Assembly (NCBI GenBank): GCA_949318235.1
Contig: OX439133.1
Span: 17,116,099-17,180,098, forward strand
Source: Ecdyonurus torrentis
Lineage: Eukaryota > Arthropoda > Insecta > Ephemeroptera > Heptageniidae
Length of the DNA stretch: 64,000 nucleotides
Reading direction: 5' to 3'
In this document: one piece after another, positions 12,371 through 24,481 of the stretch
Layout of the letters: each line of letters starts with the position of its first letter
How positions within the stretch are numbered: position 1 is the first letter of the stretch
Notes under the pieces: model-generated
Told to the model about the DNA's origin: nothing
Seen by the model: the letters and a program-made list of their open reading frames with translations, nothing else
The model's database searches: none
Made by a program: the position numbers and the translations under genes

Positions 12371-12838
12371 TCTTGCAAAGGTATTTTTAGTGATAAAATA
12401 AACAAAGTGACAGCTCAACAATACTAACAAAGTGCTAGCAGACGACTTTGTGTTCCTGTCTACATTTAACATGCTTTCTAATGGAGCATTGAATCAGCTA
12501 TAACTCAAGTTAAAGCCATTTCTCAGAGCTGAAATTTTTAATGTAGCTTACTAAACCTCAAAGCTTTTATTTTCCTTGATTTCAATCAATTCTGTTAAAA
12601 ATTGTATTTCATCCAATTAACTTGAAATCCAGGAAAACAAAAGATTTGAAGTTCAGTAAGCTACAATAAAAGTTTCAGCTCTGAAAAATAACACTAACTC
12701 AAGTTATAGCTGATTCAATGCCCCGTAAGAAAGCATGTTAAATGTAGACAGGAACACAAAGTCGTCTGCTAGCACTTTGTTAGTATTGTTGAGCTGTCAC
12801 TTTGTTTATTTTATCACTAAAATTACTTTTGTAAGTCT
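12371..12838. mobile_element. Long-armed foldback element, about 465 bp
   Basis: The arms of about 180-220 bp are nearly perfect complements. Left: TTAGTGATAAAATAAAC, CTAGCAGACGACTTTGTG, CTGTCTACATTTAACATG. Right: their reverse complements up to ACTTTTGTAAG. The centre is about 60-100 bp. No coding capacity. The high arm identity suggests a recent origin or arm correction. Confidence 0.85.
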
Positions 12839-13546
12839 TTTATTTGAAGAAAAAATAAAAAAGTAAAATTTAGCGTAAAAAATTTTAAGGTTTTAATAAG
12901 TGAAGTAGAATGACTCTTTATCTTCGCAACTTTTTTTTCATGTTTTTTCCGATATTTTAATCTTCTACAAGAAAAAGCAGACTTTATACGTACATTTTTT
13001 TTCTCTTTTTCTTCAGATGTTTACACGCCACTTGTTTACAAAGAGAAAAAAATATCTTCTCTCTCTCTCTCTTCTTTTAATATACAAAAATGGTTCTCAT
13101 TAATTTCGCATCAACGTAATATCAAACGACGATAATTTTTAATTAGTAAAAAAATGTTATATAAATATGATTTATTAATAATTTAATTAAATGTAAATAA
13201 AAAATAATATAATTTAAAATTAAGATGTATGCATAATATAATTAATAATTTTTTTATGAAAATTTATTATTATTTATTTAATTTATTTTTTATGTCCAAT
13301 TTTTTTTATAAATTAATAATATGGTTTTAAAGGATTGATTTATATATTTTTTTAATTTTATATATTTAATTAAGTTACTCGCCTTAATATATTGAAGCAT
13401 AAGTAAAAGCTGTATCGTGTGATAGAAAATCTGTGGAAGTATTGGTTTCCTTTCCTTATTGGAAATAAAATCTGCAGTTTGAAATATACATGAAGATACG
13501 TATTTGCAATTTGTAACTATATATAATTTTTTAAAGTTTACATAAT
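12839..13546. other. AT-rich non-coding stretch
   Basis: Nothing supported beyond a short (CT)n tract at about 13057-13071. Confidence 0.5.
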
Positions 13547-13796
13547 GTGTAAGCATTCATGTTAAAGTCGACGCCATGTTGGATGATTCAATAACATGGG
13601 CCGCATAGGAAAATAACTTATTTTGCAAGATTAAAAATACTAAGCAATACGTTTGAGAGCATTGATGTTGTTAATATGTTGAATTAGTATCTCAAGTATG
13701 TGAGAAAAATAACAATAACAAAAAATTAACTGATTTCTCTAAGAAAATTGCCTTAGACGAAGTTTGTCCTATGCTGAGCAATGTTGTTCACTACAT
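13547..13796 (+). mobile_element. Family A MITE, 3' truncated
   Basis: Runs from TAAGCATTCATG and GTCGACGCCATGTTGG to GCAATGTTGTTCACTAC and then stops. The terminal part carrying TGACGTCA is missing. Confidence 0.8.
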
Positions 13797-13824
13797 AACA
13801 CACGTTCATAAACAATGACTGCAA

Positions 13825-14133
13825 TTAAAGGCATAGAACACACTGAACAAAAAAACATGTTTAATAGCCTAACATACCTAAATATCAACATTGATTTGGC
13901 TGGAGTAATTTATTTCTGATTTATTTTCTATTCACAATGATGCGGACTCTGACGTCATAGCTCACCTGTTCTACGCTCACGTAAAACAAGCGAGCTGTGA
14001 CGTCAGTGCCCGCTCACGTTATTTTGTGAATGGAAAATAAATTAGAAATCAATGACTCCGACCAAATCAACGTTGACTTTCACTTTTGTTAGAATATTAC
14101 ACAAATTTTGATTAAAGTGTTCTATGCCTTTAA
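13825..14133. mobile_element. Family C palindromic MITE
   Basis: TTAA-bounded, with ends AAGGCATAGAACAC and GTGTTCTATGCCTTTAA. The arms pair over AATATCAACATTGATTTGGC and TCTGATTTATTTTC blocks. Two TGACGTCA octamers flank the centre (13951, 13998). Confidence 0.9.
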
Positions 14134-14441
14134 TAATAGTCATATAAACTGACATATAAAGGGTTACGTAACAAGCAATGTAAATTGACCACCAGATTAA
14201 ACTAACACATGGCTTACATAATGACCTGCTCAACAATAACATACAAATGCAAATGTTGTATTATTTGTCTGTTATAACTGCAATGATTGCATATTCATGG
14301 CATGTGAGATCAAGTGTATCAATTACATTATTATGTGCAGTTTATTTAAATTACAGTAAATTGTGAAATTATAATTGAAATTAACTTATAAATCATGGAA
14401 TGAGACTTTATCATATGTTTAACATAGTATCATAGTATAAT

Positions 14442-14744
14442 ATAGGGTGTATGCATTCATGTTAAAGTCGACGCCATGTTGGATAACTCAATAACATGGG
14501 CAGCATAGGAAAAAATAACTCATTTTCAAAGTTTAAAAATACTACGTAATATTTTTGAAAGCAGGTTAATAGGTTGAATTAGTATCTCAAGTATGTGAGA
14601 AAAATAACAATAACAAAAAATTTATATATTTTCCCAAAGAAAATTGCCTTAAACAAAGTTTGTTCTATGCTCAACAATGTTGTTCACTACTTCAGTATGG
14701 CCTCCAAGCGCATTAAATATGACGTCATGCGCATACATGCTATA
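14442..14744 (+). mobile_element. Family A MITE
   Basis: Runs from TATAGGGTGTATGCATTCATG to ATGACGTCATGCGCATACATGC. Complete apart from a changed last few bases. Confidence 0.9.
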
Positions 14745-14828
14745 TACTAAAAAAATACAAAAACAAAAACGTAATAATTATACTAGCACAATGCAGCAAT
14801 ATTGATGTATCACAACACAAGTTACACT

Positions 14829-15139
14829 ATAGACCGGTTGCACATCCTTGCGCTTTGTCGCCATGATTGTGATGCCTAATGCATTGTCCAGCATAGCATA
14901 GTAAAAGACAACAACTCATTGTGCCTCATTTATAGGATAAATTAAAGTTTATTTTATCTGTAAGCATTTTTCTCACATGGTTGTAGCTTATTAGGAACTA
15001 GAAATAAGGTCTATATAGACTGAGGCTTATCAAGCTTAGGTTGCTACTAAAAATAATAATTATGTTTTTCCTATGCTGGCCTGTGTATTCCTGACCAATA
15101 AACTGGCGGCGATAAAAAAATGAAAGCAACCAGTGTATA
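14829..15139. mobile_element. Family E foldback MITE
   Basis: The left end TATAGACCGGTTGCACATCC pairs with the decayed right end GCAACCAGTGTATA. Body marks are TTTGTCGCCATGATTG, GCATTGTCCAGCATAG and CCTGACCAATAAACTGGCGG. Confidence 0.7.
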
Positions 15140-15262
15140 GTGATTATAGCATAATAGTTAAGATTTCCAACATAATTATGTACCATGTTATTACAAAATA
15201 GCAACATTTGTGCTCTACAATATAGCAATTGTTCAATGCACCATAAATTATATTATAATGTA

Positions 15263-16251
15263 CAGGGTGTTTTTTTAAAAGCGCGCATTTTAAAACGCTA
15301 ATTAAAATATGAAGAAATAAAATAAAATTAACTTTTTATATATCATTTTGTAGCCAAGGGTTAGACATTTTTAAAACTGTTCTTAGAAATAAAATTGAGT
15401 GACCGGTTTTCTTGCACCAAGCGTCAACGTAAAAATGTGCTATTTTTTTTCAGAACGTCTTTTTTTCTGCAAAAATGATTAGAAATTTGCTTTTTTAACT
15501 ATCCTTTATTAACAATTAATGGAGTCTGTTGGCATAAATAAGATACCTATAGCACTCTAAACATGTTCTGTAATAAAAATGGAAGGATGGAGCCACATTG
15601 GTATCAGGGTTAAGGTGAAAACTTTTGCGTTAAACAGTGCTAAATTTGATTTAAAAAATTCTCTTAAATCAAACTTTTTTTTTTTTTTTTTTTTTCCCGA
15701 TTTTGTATGAACTTTAATCTTTAATCTCTATATTGATTTTTTTTAATAATTAAACCAAACATTACTTAGATTTAAAAGAAAACTGTGAGCGCAAAGCCAT
15801 TATAGAGAAACTAAAAATTTCGTTAAATCATTAAACAAAATTCTCAAATTAGAGAAAATGTTGGCAAATTTAGCCAAGTTTAACGCAAATGTTTTCACCT
15901 TAACCCTGATACCAATGTGGCCCAATCCTTCAATTTTTATCACAGAACATGCTTAGAGTGCTATAGGTATCTTATTTAGGCCAACAGACTCCATTAATTG
16001 TTAATAAAGGATAGTTAAAAAAGCAAATTTCTAATCATTTTTGCAGAAAAAAAGACGTTTGGAAAAAAAAATAGCACATTTTTACGTTGACGCTCGGTGC
16101 AAGAAAACCGGTCACTCAATTTTATTTCTAAGAACAGTTTTAAAAATGTCTAACCCTTGGCTACAAAATGATATATAAAAAGTTAATTTTATTTTATTTC
16201 TTCATATTTTAATTAGCGTTTTAAAATGCGCGCTTTTAAAAAAACACCCTG
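15263..16251. mobile_element. 989-bp long terminal inverted-repeat element, TA-flanked
   Basis: The ends are CAGGGTGTTTTTTTAAAAGC and its complement, each flanked by TA as in Tc1/mariner-type insertions. The arms of about 415 bp are almost identical (for example GACCGGTTTTCTTGCACC, AACAATTAATGGAGTCTG and ACCAATGTGGC on both sides). The unpaired centre is about 160 bp. No transposase is present. The small frame at 16226 is the translated arm. Confidence 0.9.
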
Positions 16252-16751
16252 TATATTATTTCCAAACAAAAATAAATTAGGAATAATTATAAAAACTAAG
16301 ACTCAGATTTTTTATTATTTTTTTTTTTTTACAAGACAGTTTATGTTAATCTTTAATACATACCGAATACTAACAAATATTAAGGTGTACTGCATAACTA
16401 TGCTATTTCCAACTCTCCAGTATTTATGCTATGCGACTTCAATATAGCATACTTTACGTGTAATTTTCTTCTTACCGTGTATATAAAGTTCTCCTAGTTT
16501 TACTAAAGACATGAAAAACATAGCCTAAGGTATGATACTGTATGTACTTCATTTTATTGCTGAATAGATACATTGTACCATTGCATAATATAACGAATGC
16601 ATGATGAACAATGTCACAGTAACAATGCTATGTACGTACGTTGTTTGTTAATAAAAATCATCACTGTCAATAGAAGTATATCCTAATGAATGGTAAAGTA
16701 GCACAATAACACGATAAATGACGGAAAAAAACTCATTTTAAAACGTAGTTG

Positions 16752-17087
16752 TTAAAGGCATAGACCAGATAATTCAACATGTACTTTTTAATGATTAAAT
16801 ACAAAATGTGATCTCCAAAACTAATGTAAATGTTTACCAGAATGTACATGTGGTCCCTCAAGAGAGCGTAAAAATACTGTAAAGTATGCAATTTACATGA
16901 CTATTTCCGTTTCTGACGTCAGAAACAGGCAAAAAATAAGTATTGAAATGTTTTGCGGGTTGCATTAATCGAAATTTTTACTGCGCTACAGTTATAGGCT
17001 TTTTGAGACAAACTAATGTTTTTTATTTAACTCCCACCAAATGTTTTATGATGTATACTAATGTGCTTTTCTGGTCTATGCCTTTAA
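16752..17087 (+). mobile_element. Family B MITE
   Basis: TTAA at both ends with AAGGCATAGACCAG and GGTCTATGCCTTTAA. A TGACGTCA octamer lies at 16914. Confidence 0.9.
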
Positions 17088-17421
17088 GTAATAGCATTCT
17101 GCAAAATGAGGTAAAAATATAGTATGTGACTTACTGATGTTTTGCAGTATATAATGTATATTGCACTTCAGTTACACAACAGTGCGCCTGGATTGTGTTA
17201 ACAATAGAACCATTGTTGTACATAAAAATATATATAACAATAATCAATCTATCTACAGTTCTATAAGAAAGTTCAATAAAAAGTATTGTAATGTTGTTTT
17301 CTTACAATAATGTAATTGATAACAATTCCAACAATGGATAGAGAGAAAAACAGTAAAATATAGTAAATTTAATATTGCTGTTATTATACTTCTTGGAAAT
17401 TTTCCAAGCTCTTTGTTGACA

Positions 17422-17690
17422 TTAAAGGAATAGACCAGAAGAAAACATAAGTATTTATATCACAAAAAACTTGATGAGACTTACATAAATAACTTTAGTT
17501 TGTCTCAAAACCCAACTGTAGCGCCGTAGTATATAGTGATCAGAAAATTTCGACTTATGCAACCCACACCACATTTTTATACTAATTTGTGCATGTTTCT
17601 GACGTCAGAGACATAAATAGTCATGCAAATTGCATACTTTTTTGTATTTTGACGCTCTCTCGTAGGAGTACCATTACTTTTAACAATAAT
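17422..17690 (-). mobile_element. Family B MITE, truncated
   Basis: Starts TTAAAGGAATAGACCAG and includes CCCAACTGTAGCGCCG and a TGACGTCA octamer (17600). It is lost after CACGCTCTCTCGTAGG. Confidence 0.8.
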
Positions 17691-18336
17691 TTAGTTAGTC
17701 AAAAATGTATAGGAACATTGAATACGTTATTGCTGAAGGAGAAATATATAGCAAGTCGCAAATATTAAATTGTTTAAAAAATTGATTTTTTTTTATTTTA
17801 ATTTTACTTTTATTTTATCAATTTTTAAGACAGTATTTTCACTTCATAAGTAAGTATAATTTAATTAAATTAATAAATTAAATACGGAACAATAGTTAAT
17901 TATAAACATACTATGTTATTAAACTGGTAATTTCTGAGTAAACTTCACATCAACGTTAAATTAAATTGAAGTATATTTTCTCATTACTTTTACTTTAGTT
18001 CATAATGGAATTAAGTCTTGATGTTGTTGTTAGAAAAGCTTAGTACTTTGCAAGAAAGCGAAGTTATTAAACACGTAATTACCAAGAATTGAATCAAAGC
18101 AGGAAAAAAAAAAAAAAAAAAAAAAAAAAAGGAAAATAATTCTCTTTACATTGGAAAAAGCAGTCGTCAACGTATAGTAAAATCTTTACCGTTAAAGAGT
18201 AAGTTCAGGTGAACAACATGCCTTCTTCAATGTTAGATAATGAAAAGAATTGTTCATTAATTCACATATGATCGCCCATGATCACATATGATCACATGAT
18301 CATCCTGCGAGATACGCAAACCGTCCCGTATCTTGT
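17691..18336. other. AT-rich non-coding stretch
   Basis: No gene was found. It contains an A-run at 18102-18130 and a local inverted run of ATCACATATGATC near 18270-18300. Confidence 0.5.
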
Positions 18337-18337
18337 A

Positions 18338-18411
18338 CGTCATATGCTGGACAATGCATTAGGCACCACAAACATGGCGACAAAGTGCAAGAATGTGCAA
18401 GGGGTCTATAA
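18338..18411. mobile_element. Family E MITE fragment
   Basis: One end only: GCTGGACAATGCATTAGG, CATGGCGACAAAGTGCAAG and AAGGGGTCTATA. Confidence 0.75.
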
Positions 18412-18792
18412 TACTTTTTGAATGTTATTATTTTTTATACAAGATTTTTAAACAATGAATTATCTTAACAAACAATTAAAACACGTGTTCTATTGCTTTA
18501 ACTATACAGCAGCTGCAATTTATATTTAAAAAAAAAAAAAACGTAGATTGAAAACCATTTCCAGTTTTTCTCTCTTGTACTTTCAGATTACATCATTATA
18601 CTGACATCCTTTTTGTGCAAACAAATGAAAGGAGAAAAAAAAAAAAAAAAAAAAAAAAGCCTCAGATAGAAAAAAAGTTCTTTACTTTTCATTCCAGTGC
18701 ACTTCATTTTATTGCATTTAATTTTAAAGCTGACAGAACATTAACGATCGACATAAATAAAGAAGATGAACTACCTTAAGGATTTCTAAAGG

Positions 18793-18875
18793 TGGTATGC
18801 ATATGACGTCATATTTCATGCGCTTGGAGGCCATACTGGAGTAGTGATTATCATTTCTCAGCATAAGGACATGTT
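18793..18875 (-). mobile_element. Family A MITE fragment
   Basis: Terminal piece only: GTATGCATATGACGTCAT followed by CTTGGAGGCCATACTGG. Confidence 0.8.
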
Positions 18876-18970
18876 ATTAATCACTTTGCCGTCAAAAATA
18901 AAGTTGTAAATATCTCTAAAAACTAGTTCGATGTCACACCTTCATTTTTTTTTTATTTTTTTTTTATTTC

Positions 18971-19160
<190 letters not shown>

Positions 19161-19624
19161 TTATTTTTTCGATGCTACATCTTTTTTTTATTTACTAAAT
19201 TTTTTTACGGTTTAATTTATTTTAATATTTTCTTATTATTGTTCTATTATTTAATAATATTTTAAAATGATTGATACAAAAAAGCAGTTTCAGTATATTA
19301 AATACACACGTATACTTGTAGTCTGTAGATAGATGGATTGACTCTGTATATAAGTAGTAATATACTGACCGAGAAGAAGAAGAAGAAGAAGGAGGGAAGT
19401 AACTTCACTTCAGTAGATTAAGTGCAAAGTTTATACAAGCAGACCATTAAGGTGAATTTACAAGGAAATTTAATATTCTAATTTGTCAAGACTGTAATAA
19501 TGATATTAACTTTATACATGGCTAATCTTATGTATACAAGAATTAGCAAACTGTACTACGTCTTTATATTTGTAGACACACAGAGAAAATTGTTAAAGGC
19601 ATAATTGTTAAGGCACATTACCGA

Positions 19625-19992
19625 GCTGGTATGGCCGAGTGGTGAAGGCAGCTGACTAGTAACTGTGTACTCCTCACCGAGTATAGGTTCAAGCCACTGC
19701 TGGGTGCGTACGTGAAGTGTGAGAGCACAACACGTTGCACGATGCATGGTTACATGCATTCCATGACGATGCACAGCATTCGGGAGGTGCATGATTGATG
19801 TGATTGCACCGACAAGCTTGACTAGACGTTTCCACGGTTTCTCTATAGGGTGTAAGGCGAATGCCGGGCTGTGCAACTTAGGCCATGGCCAGCCCTTGTG
19901 TTCTCTTTCATTAATTGGAAAGTCCTTAACTGTCGATAAGACAATGTCTTGACCGGGACTGGGATTGGTGTAGAACGATAACACAATATAGT
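19625..19992 (+). mobile_element. tRNA-derived SINE, complete copy
   Basis: The head GGTATGGCCGAGTGGTGAAGG (A box near 19632) is followed by B-box GGTTCAAGCC (about 19686-19695), with spacing as in a class II tRNA. The body includes ACGTTTCCACGGTTTCTCT and AATGCCGGGCTGTG. The 3' part has AATTGGAAAGTCCTTAACTG, the tract GACTGGGATTGGTG and the tail CGATAACACAATA. A short (TA)n tract follows. The minus-strand frame over it is not a gene. Confidence 0.9.
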
Positions 19993-20079
19993 ATATATAT
20001 ATATACTTAAATTTTTGTATTTAGAGGACTTGCATCTCAATTTTTTTTAATCTTTATAAGGCTATTTGAATGTTAGCAG

Positions 20080-20215
20080 TCGATTATAAAATTTTCAGAA
20101 TCCATGAATATCGCAGATAAGAGAGAGAATAATTATCAAAATTATCATGGGCTCTTATGGGAATAGAACTTCTAAAATTCGGAACTTAAAATCTATTATG
20201 GTGACCAAATATTTT
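20080..20215 (-). mobile_element. Family G repeat fragment
   Basis: Partial match to the family: TTTTCAGAATCCATGA, CAGATAAGAGAGAGAATAA and CATGGGCTCTTATGGG. Confidence 0.6.
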
Positions 20216-20232
20216 TTTATTTTGTAGATACC

Positions 20233-21004
20233 TTAAAGTAGTTTGAACGAGGTTGTTAACAGCTGATTTTAAGTTTATTTGAAGTTTGGCGCTCACTTGA
20301 TTTTAATTTAATCATTAAAAACGTTGCAATAACCAAGTCTCGATCCGCTGACCCTCGTCATGCATCGCTCGACCAAATGTGCTGTCAAGGCACTAGTATA
20401 TAATCCAGCAAATTATATGTATATTGCTGTTTGTAACTATTTTCTAATCAAACACTTTTCTCGCTTCTCAGTGCATATATTAATTATATAATGAAGTAAT
20501 ACATATTAAGTACGTTTACAAGAGTTTTACTAACGTTTATGAGCTCAATTGACAGTTATATGGTTTACTTCCCGCGATCGCTAAAAGAATAAGCAACTGC
20601 AGCGCCACTATGAGATGACGACCGCATTCGGAACTATAATTGAATATCTTTCTCAATTTCAGCTCTTTTAGTCACAAAGTTCTCAGTGCGTTTCGAACCA
20701 AATTTTGATTATTGCTTTTAAAAGTTGCTTTGTTTATCAAAGAGCTTATTTATCTGTTTTTGAGTCCATTTAAATACACTTTCGCAGAAATATGAATGAT
20801 CTACTGTGGAAGGAGCATGGCTTTTTCAGCCATTAACCATTGCTGTATGAGGAAAATGCTCGACTTTGCGGCTATTTTTTTATTTGCGTTTCGAACTAAA
20901 TGTATTTTTTTATTACATCAATAGGAGCATATAGAAATAAGGAATCTACAGGTAACACTAAAACGGCGTTTAAATAATATCAAAACTCGTTCAAACTACT
21001 TTAA
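20233..21004. mobile_element. TTAA-flanked non-autonomous element, about 770 bp
   Basis: The termini TTAAAGTAGTTTGAACGAG (20233) and CTCGTTCAAACTACTTTAA (ending 21004) are perfect 19-bp inverted copies that include TTAA, as in piggyBac-type insertions. The interior is unlike the neighbouring families and has no transposase frame. Confidence 0.8.
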
Positions 21005-21009
21005 CTTAA

Positions 21010-21400
21010 TGTGTGATGTCATATTTAATGCGCTTGGAGGCCATACTGGAGTAGTGAACAACATTGTTCAGCATAGGACAAACTTTGTTTAGTATGTAAA
21101 TTTTCTTTGGTAAATCTGTTAATTTTTTGTTATTGTCATTTTTCTCACATAGGTTATCGGTTTAAAAAAATGCTTAAAAATGACTATGGCTTAAAACACG
21201 TAAAAGTATGTCTAGTATTTCTCATTTAAATTTCTCCAAAATCGGTGGAGTAGTTTTCTCAAAAATCGCAAACAATATGTTTTTCCCCATAAGCGTAATG
21301 TTAAATTAGGGGACCTTTAGCTTTCCCCGCGTCTCCCCGCGGCCCGCGCGCTAAACCGATAACCTCCAATATTTACAGCATCAATGCTCTCTCTCATCCT
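21010..21400 (-). mobile_element. Family A MITE interrupted by family J
   Basis: The left part (CTTGGAGGCCATACTGGAG to TTTTTCTCACATAGG) and a short right part (ATTTACAGCATCAATGCTCTC) flank the family J element. The remainder is missing. Confidence 0.7.
21146..21366 (-). mobile_element. Family J MITE, complete copy
   Basis: The ends AGGTTATCGGTTTA and TAAACCGATAACCT are inverted copies. The interior has AAAACACGTAAAAGTATG, CCCATAAGCGTAATGTTAA and a GC-rich CCCCGCGTCTCCCCGCGG stretch. Confidence 0.75.
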
Positions 21401-21658
21401 TTAAGTTTTCACTGTAACGTAATTGTAACTTTGAACTTGCCAATGATAAAAGCATACACATAATTAACCAGTTAAGGTTTTAAAATAAGTGACAAATTAA
21501 ACTAAATTATTTATAAATATTACATATAAAAATAATAAAAAAATAAAATTATTACTTATTAAATACATCTTATTTTATTTTTGTATTTTAAATTAAAACA
21601 ATAATAATAAAATAAATATAAAAATTTATTTTATAATAAGTAATTTGTGCATCTATTA
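21370..21658 (+). repeat. Direct duplication, copy 1 (with 22318-22622)
   Basis: Shares TTCACTGTAACGTAATT-like, CTAACTTTGAACTT-like, ATTATTACTTATTAA-like and TTTATTTTTGTATTTTAAAT with the second copy, ending AAGTAATTTGTGC.TCTATTATA. AT-rich, no gene. Confidence 0.7.
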
Positions 21659-21982
21659 TAAGATGTATGCACATGACGTCATATTTAATGTGCTTGGAGA
21701 CCTTACTGGAGTAGTGAATATTATTACTAATAAGCATAAGACAAACTTCATTTAAAAAATTAAAAAAAAATTTAAAAAAGTCAATTTTCTTTGGGAAATG
21801 TGTTAATTTTTTGTTATTATTATTTTTCTCACATACTGGAGATACTAATTCAACATATTTACAACATCAATGCTCTCAAAAATATTGAATAGTGTTTTTA
21901 ATTTGGTAATATTAGTTATTTTCCTATGCCACCTATGTTATTGAGTTATCCAACGTGGCGTCGATTTTGCATACACCCTATA
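21659..21982 (-). mobile_element. Family A MITE
   Basis: Runs from GATGTATGCACATGACGTCAT to GATTTTGCATACACCCTATA, with a small A-rich insertion near 21755. Confidence 0.85.
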
Positions 21983-22001
21983 TTTCAGATTTTTCTAACT
22001 A

Positions 22002-22288
22002 TATAGACCCCTTTCACATCCTTGCACTTTGTCGCCATGTTTGTGGTGCCTAATGTATTGTCCAGCATAGGGGAAACATCATTTCTCCTAATTTTTCACT
22101 AAAAAAAAGTTTATATCAACTGAACTAATTTTTCTCATATTTTTCAAGCTTATTAGAAGCTACAAATAAGTCTTTGATTAAGGTTTGAAGCTTTTATTGC
22201 TATTAAAAATGACGATTTTCCTATGCTAGCCTATGTATTCCTGACCATTAAAATGGCGGCTCTTAAATATGCGTGCAAACGGTCTATA
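22002..22288. mobile_element. Family E foldback MITE, complete
   Basis: The ends TATAGACCCCTTTCACATCC and GCGTGCAAACGGTCTATA are inverted. The body has TTTGTCGCCATGTTTGTGG and CCTGACCATTAAAATGGCGG. The right arm of the large inverted repeat has the empty site. Confidence 0.85.
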
Positions 22289-22317
22289 ACTTATTATTAG
22301 TCAAATCTCCCTTTACT

Positions 22318-22622
22318 TCCAACTTCAATTAAAAGTTTAATAGTAATTTAGAGTATTTAGATCTTCACTGTATTGTAATTTAATTCTAACTTTGAACTTT
22401 CAAATGACAGACGTGCAAACGACGCAGACGATTAACCCCATTTAGATTTACAAATAATTGGCTAGTAACACTAAATATTTATAAGTATTTTACATAAAAA
22501 TATTAAAAAATACAATTATTATATAATAAATCATTCTTATTTTATTTTTGTATTTTAAATTAAAATAATAATAATAAAATTTAATGTAACAATTTATTTT
22601 GTAATAAGTAATTTGTGCTACT
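22318..22622 (+). repeat. Direct duplication, copy 2 (with 21370-21658)
   Basis: The same AT-rich unit, about 960 bp downstream of copy 1. A reversed third version lies at about 24870-25190. Confidence 0.7.
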
Positions 22623-22637
22623 ATTATAGAAACATAT

Positions 22638-22827
22638 ATCGATGCTTACCCGTCGAAGTGAACGAACTGCACTTTACAAATTTGGGGAAAAATGAACGTT
22701 CTACACTTTACAAATTCCAAATTCACCCATCTAGTTCTCATGTTAAAACGCGTAGAAGCGCCAAACGCAGATCGTTCACTTTGAGTGAAATTTGTAAAGT
22801 GTATGTAGTGAGTGCACTTCGACATCG
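22638..22827. mobile_element. Family F foldback MITE, copy 1
   Basis: The ends ATCGATGCTTACCCGTCGAAG and CACTTCGACATCG are inverted. Interior units ACTTTACAAATT and GAACG repeat in both orientations. Flanking ATAT is duplicated. The small forward frame here is the element. Confidence 0.75.
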
Positions 22828-22892
22828 ATATAGAAGATATTTAAAAAAAAAGTTGAAACACATGCATTATTAAACTCAGTTCATTCAATCTT

Positions 22893-23203
22893 ATAAGGGT
22901 GCATGCATTCATGTTGAGTCAACGCCATGTTGGATAACACAATAACATGGGCCGCATAGGACAATCACTTATGTGGCCAGTTTAAAAATCTTAACAATAT
23001 TTTTGAGAGCATTGATGCTGTTAATAGGTTGAATTTGTACCTCAAGTATGTGAGAAAAATAAAAATAATAACAACAAAAAATTAACCGATTTCCCAGAGA
23101 AAATAGCAAAAAATCTCGTTTGTTCTATGCTGAGCAATGTTGTTCATTGATCCAGTATGGCGTCAAAGCGCATTCAGTATGACGTCATGTGGATACACCC
23201 TAT
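22893..23203 (+). mobile_element. Family A MITE
   Basis: Runs from AAGGGTGCATGCATTCATG to TATGACGTCATGTGGATACACCCTA. Confidence 0.88.
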
Positions 23204-23305
23204 TACTATATAAGGAAAAAATATAATAAAAATTTAAATATTTTTCAACTGTTATGAAAGAAAATAATAATAAGTGCTAAGACTTTATAGTAAACATACG
23301 TAACC

Positions 23306-23646
23306 TCAAAGCCATAGACCACATAAAACAAGACATTCTTTTTAATGAATAAACACGAAATGGGATCTTCAAAACTGATGATAATTTTTACCAGAATGTT
23401 TATGTAGCCCCACAAGAAAACGTGAAAATACTGTAAAGTATGCAATGTCCGTGACTATTCATGTTTATGGCGTCAGAAACATGAAAAAATGAGTAAAAAT
23501 GTGGTGCGGGTTGCATAAATCAAACTTTTCTGATCACTGCTACGGAGCCACAGTTGGGTTTTGAGACAAACTAAAGTTATTTATGTACGTCCCATGAAGT
23601 GTTTTGTGATATAAATGCTAATGTTTTCTTCTGTTTTATGCCTTAT
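23306..23646 (+). mobile_element. Family B MITE
   Basis: Runs from CTCAAAGCCATAGACCACA to TTCTGTTTTATGCCTTA. The central octamer is mutated to TGGCGTCA. Confidence 0.85.
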
Positions 23647-24104
23647 ATATCTGTTACATGAAGAAATAAACATTGAACACATATAAAAATCAAGAAGTAT
23701 GATATGCAGCAAATAAAAAATAAAATTTAATATTTTGTCATTTGAAATAAAAATATGTTTTATTTGAAGCGACGTTGTGTGAAGATAAAAAATTGTGAAG
23801 CGATCTCAATTTGATTTCACCTTGGGCAAAATATCATATTTATTCAGCCTCTCTTCAATAATAAAAATGTTATTTTCTTTGAATACTTATATATAAGAAA
23901 TACGTACGTATATATAATATTATATGTTTAAATATTTACAAGGGTTTCATCTTGTTGAAGAAAAATTGTATCCGATTGGTAAAATATCCCGCTAAAAAAA
24001 TAATAATAATAAAAAAATAAAATAAACGTCCAATATTTGCAAAATGCTTGAAAAATAATTTTTAAATTTGTTATTTATTTCAATTTTGAAAGTCAAAAAA
24101 AGAA
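23647..24104. other. Centre of the composite inverted repeat, AT-rich
   Basis: Unpaired spacer between the two family B copies, with no gene. Confidence 0.5.
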
Positions 24105-24365
24105 AAAAAATAAGTATTAAGGGTTGTATAAATATACATGTAACATATTTATGTAACCCGGAATTTTTTTTACTAATATTTGCATGTTTCTGACGTTATA
24201 AACATGAATAGTCACGAAAATTAAATATTTACAGTATTTTCACGCTCTCTCGTGCGGGGCTACATAAACATTCTGGTAAAAATTGTTATCAGTTTTGAAG
24301 ATCCCATTTCGTGTTGAATAATTAAAAAAAAAAATGTGTTGTTTTATGTGGTCTATGGCTTTAAG
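24105..24365 (-). mobile_element. Family B MITE, 5' truncated
   Basis: Starts within the element (TATAAATATACATGTAAC), has TTTCTGACGTTATAAAC (octamer mutated) and ends GTGGTCTATGGCTTTAA. Confidence 0.8.
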
Positions 24366-24481
24366 GTTACCAATTTGTTTACTATAAAAGTCTTAGCTTA
24401 TTATTATTATTATTTCCTGTCATAACAGTTGAAAAATATTTGAATTTTTATTATATTTTTTTGTCCTTATACAGTATAGTA

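Larger units (their letters stand above)
21659..23646 (+). repeat. Left arm of a 3.8-kb composite inverted repeat
   Basis: Order: family A (-), spacer, family A (+), spacer, family B (+). The arm reappears reversed at 24105-25472, including unique spacers such as ATATTTTTCAACTGTTATG, GACTTTATAGTAAAC and ATTATTAAACTCAGTT. It contains two insertions absent from the right arm: family E at 22002 and family F at 22638. Confidence 0.8.

Noticed and set aside
19556..19984. 142-codon minus-strand frame, and the similar frame at 27440-27784
   Set aside because: Both lie within SINE copies in antisense. They resemble each other only because the SINE is repeated.
20320..20410. GC-richer patch that might be a tRNA or exon
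   Set aside because: I could not fold it into a tRNA and no open frame with splice sites was convincing. It lies inside the TTAA-flanked element.
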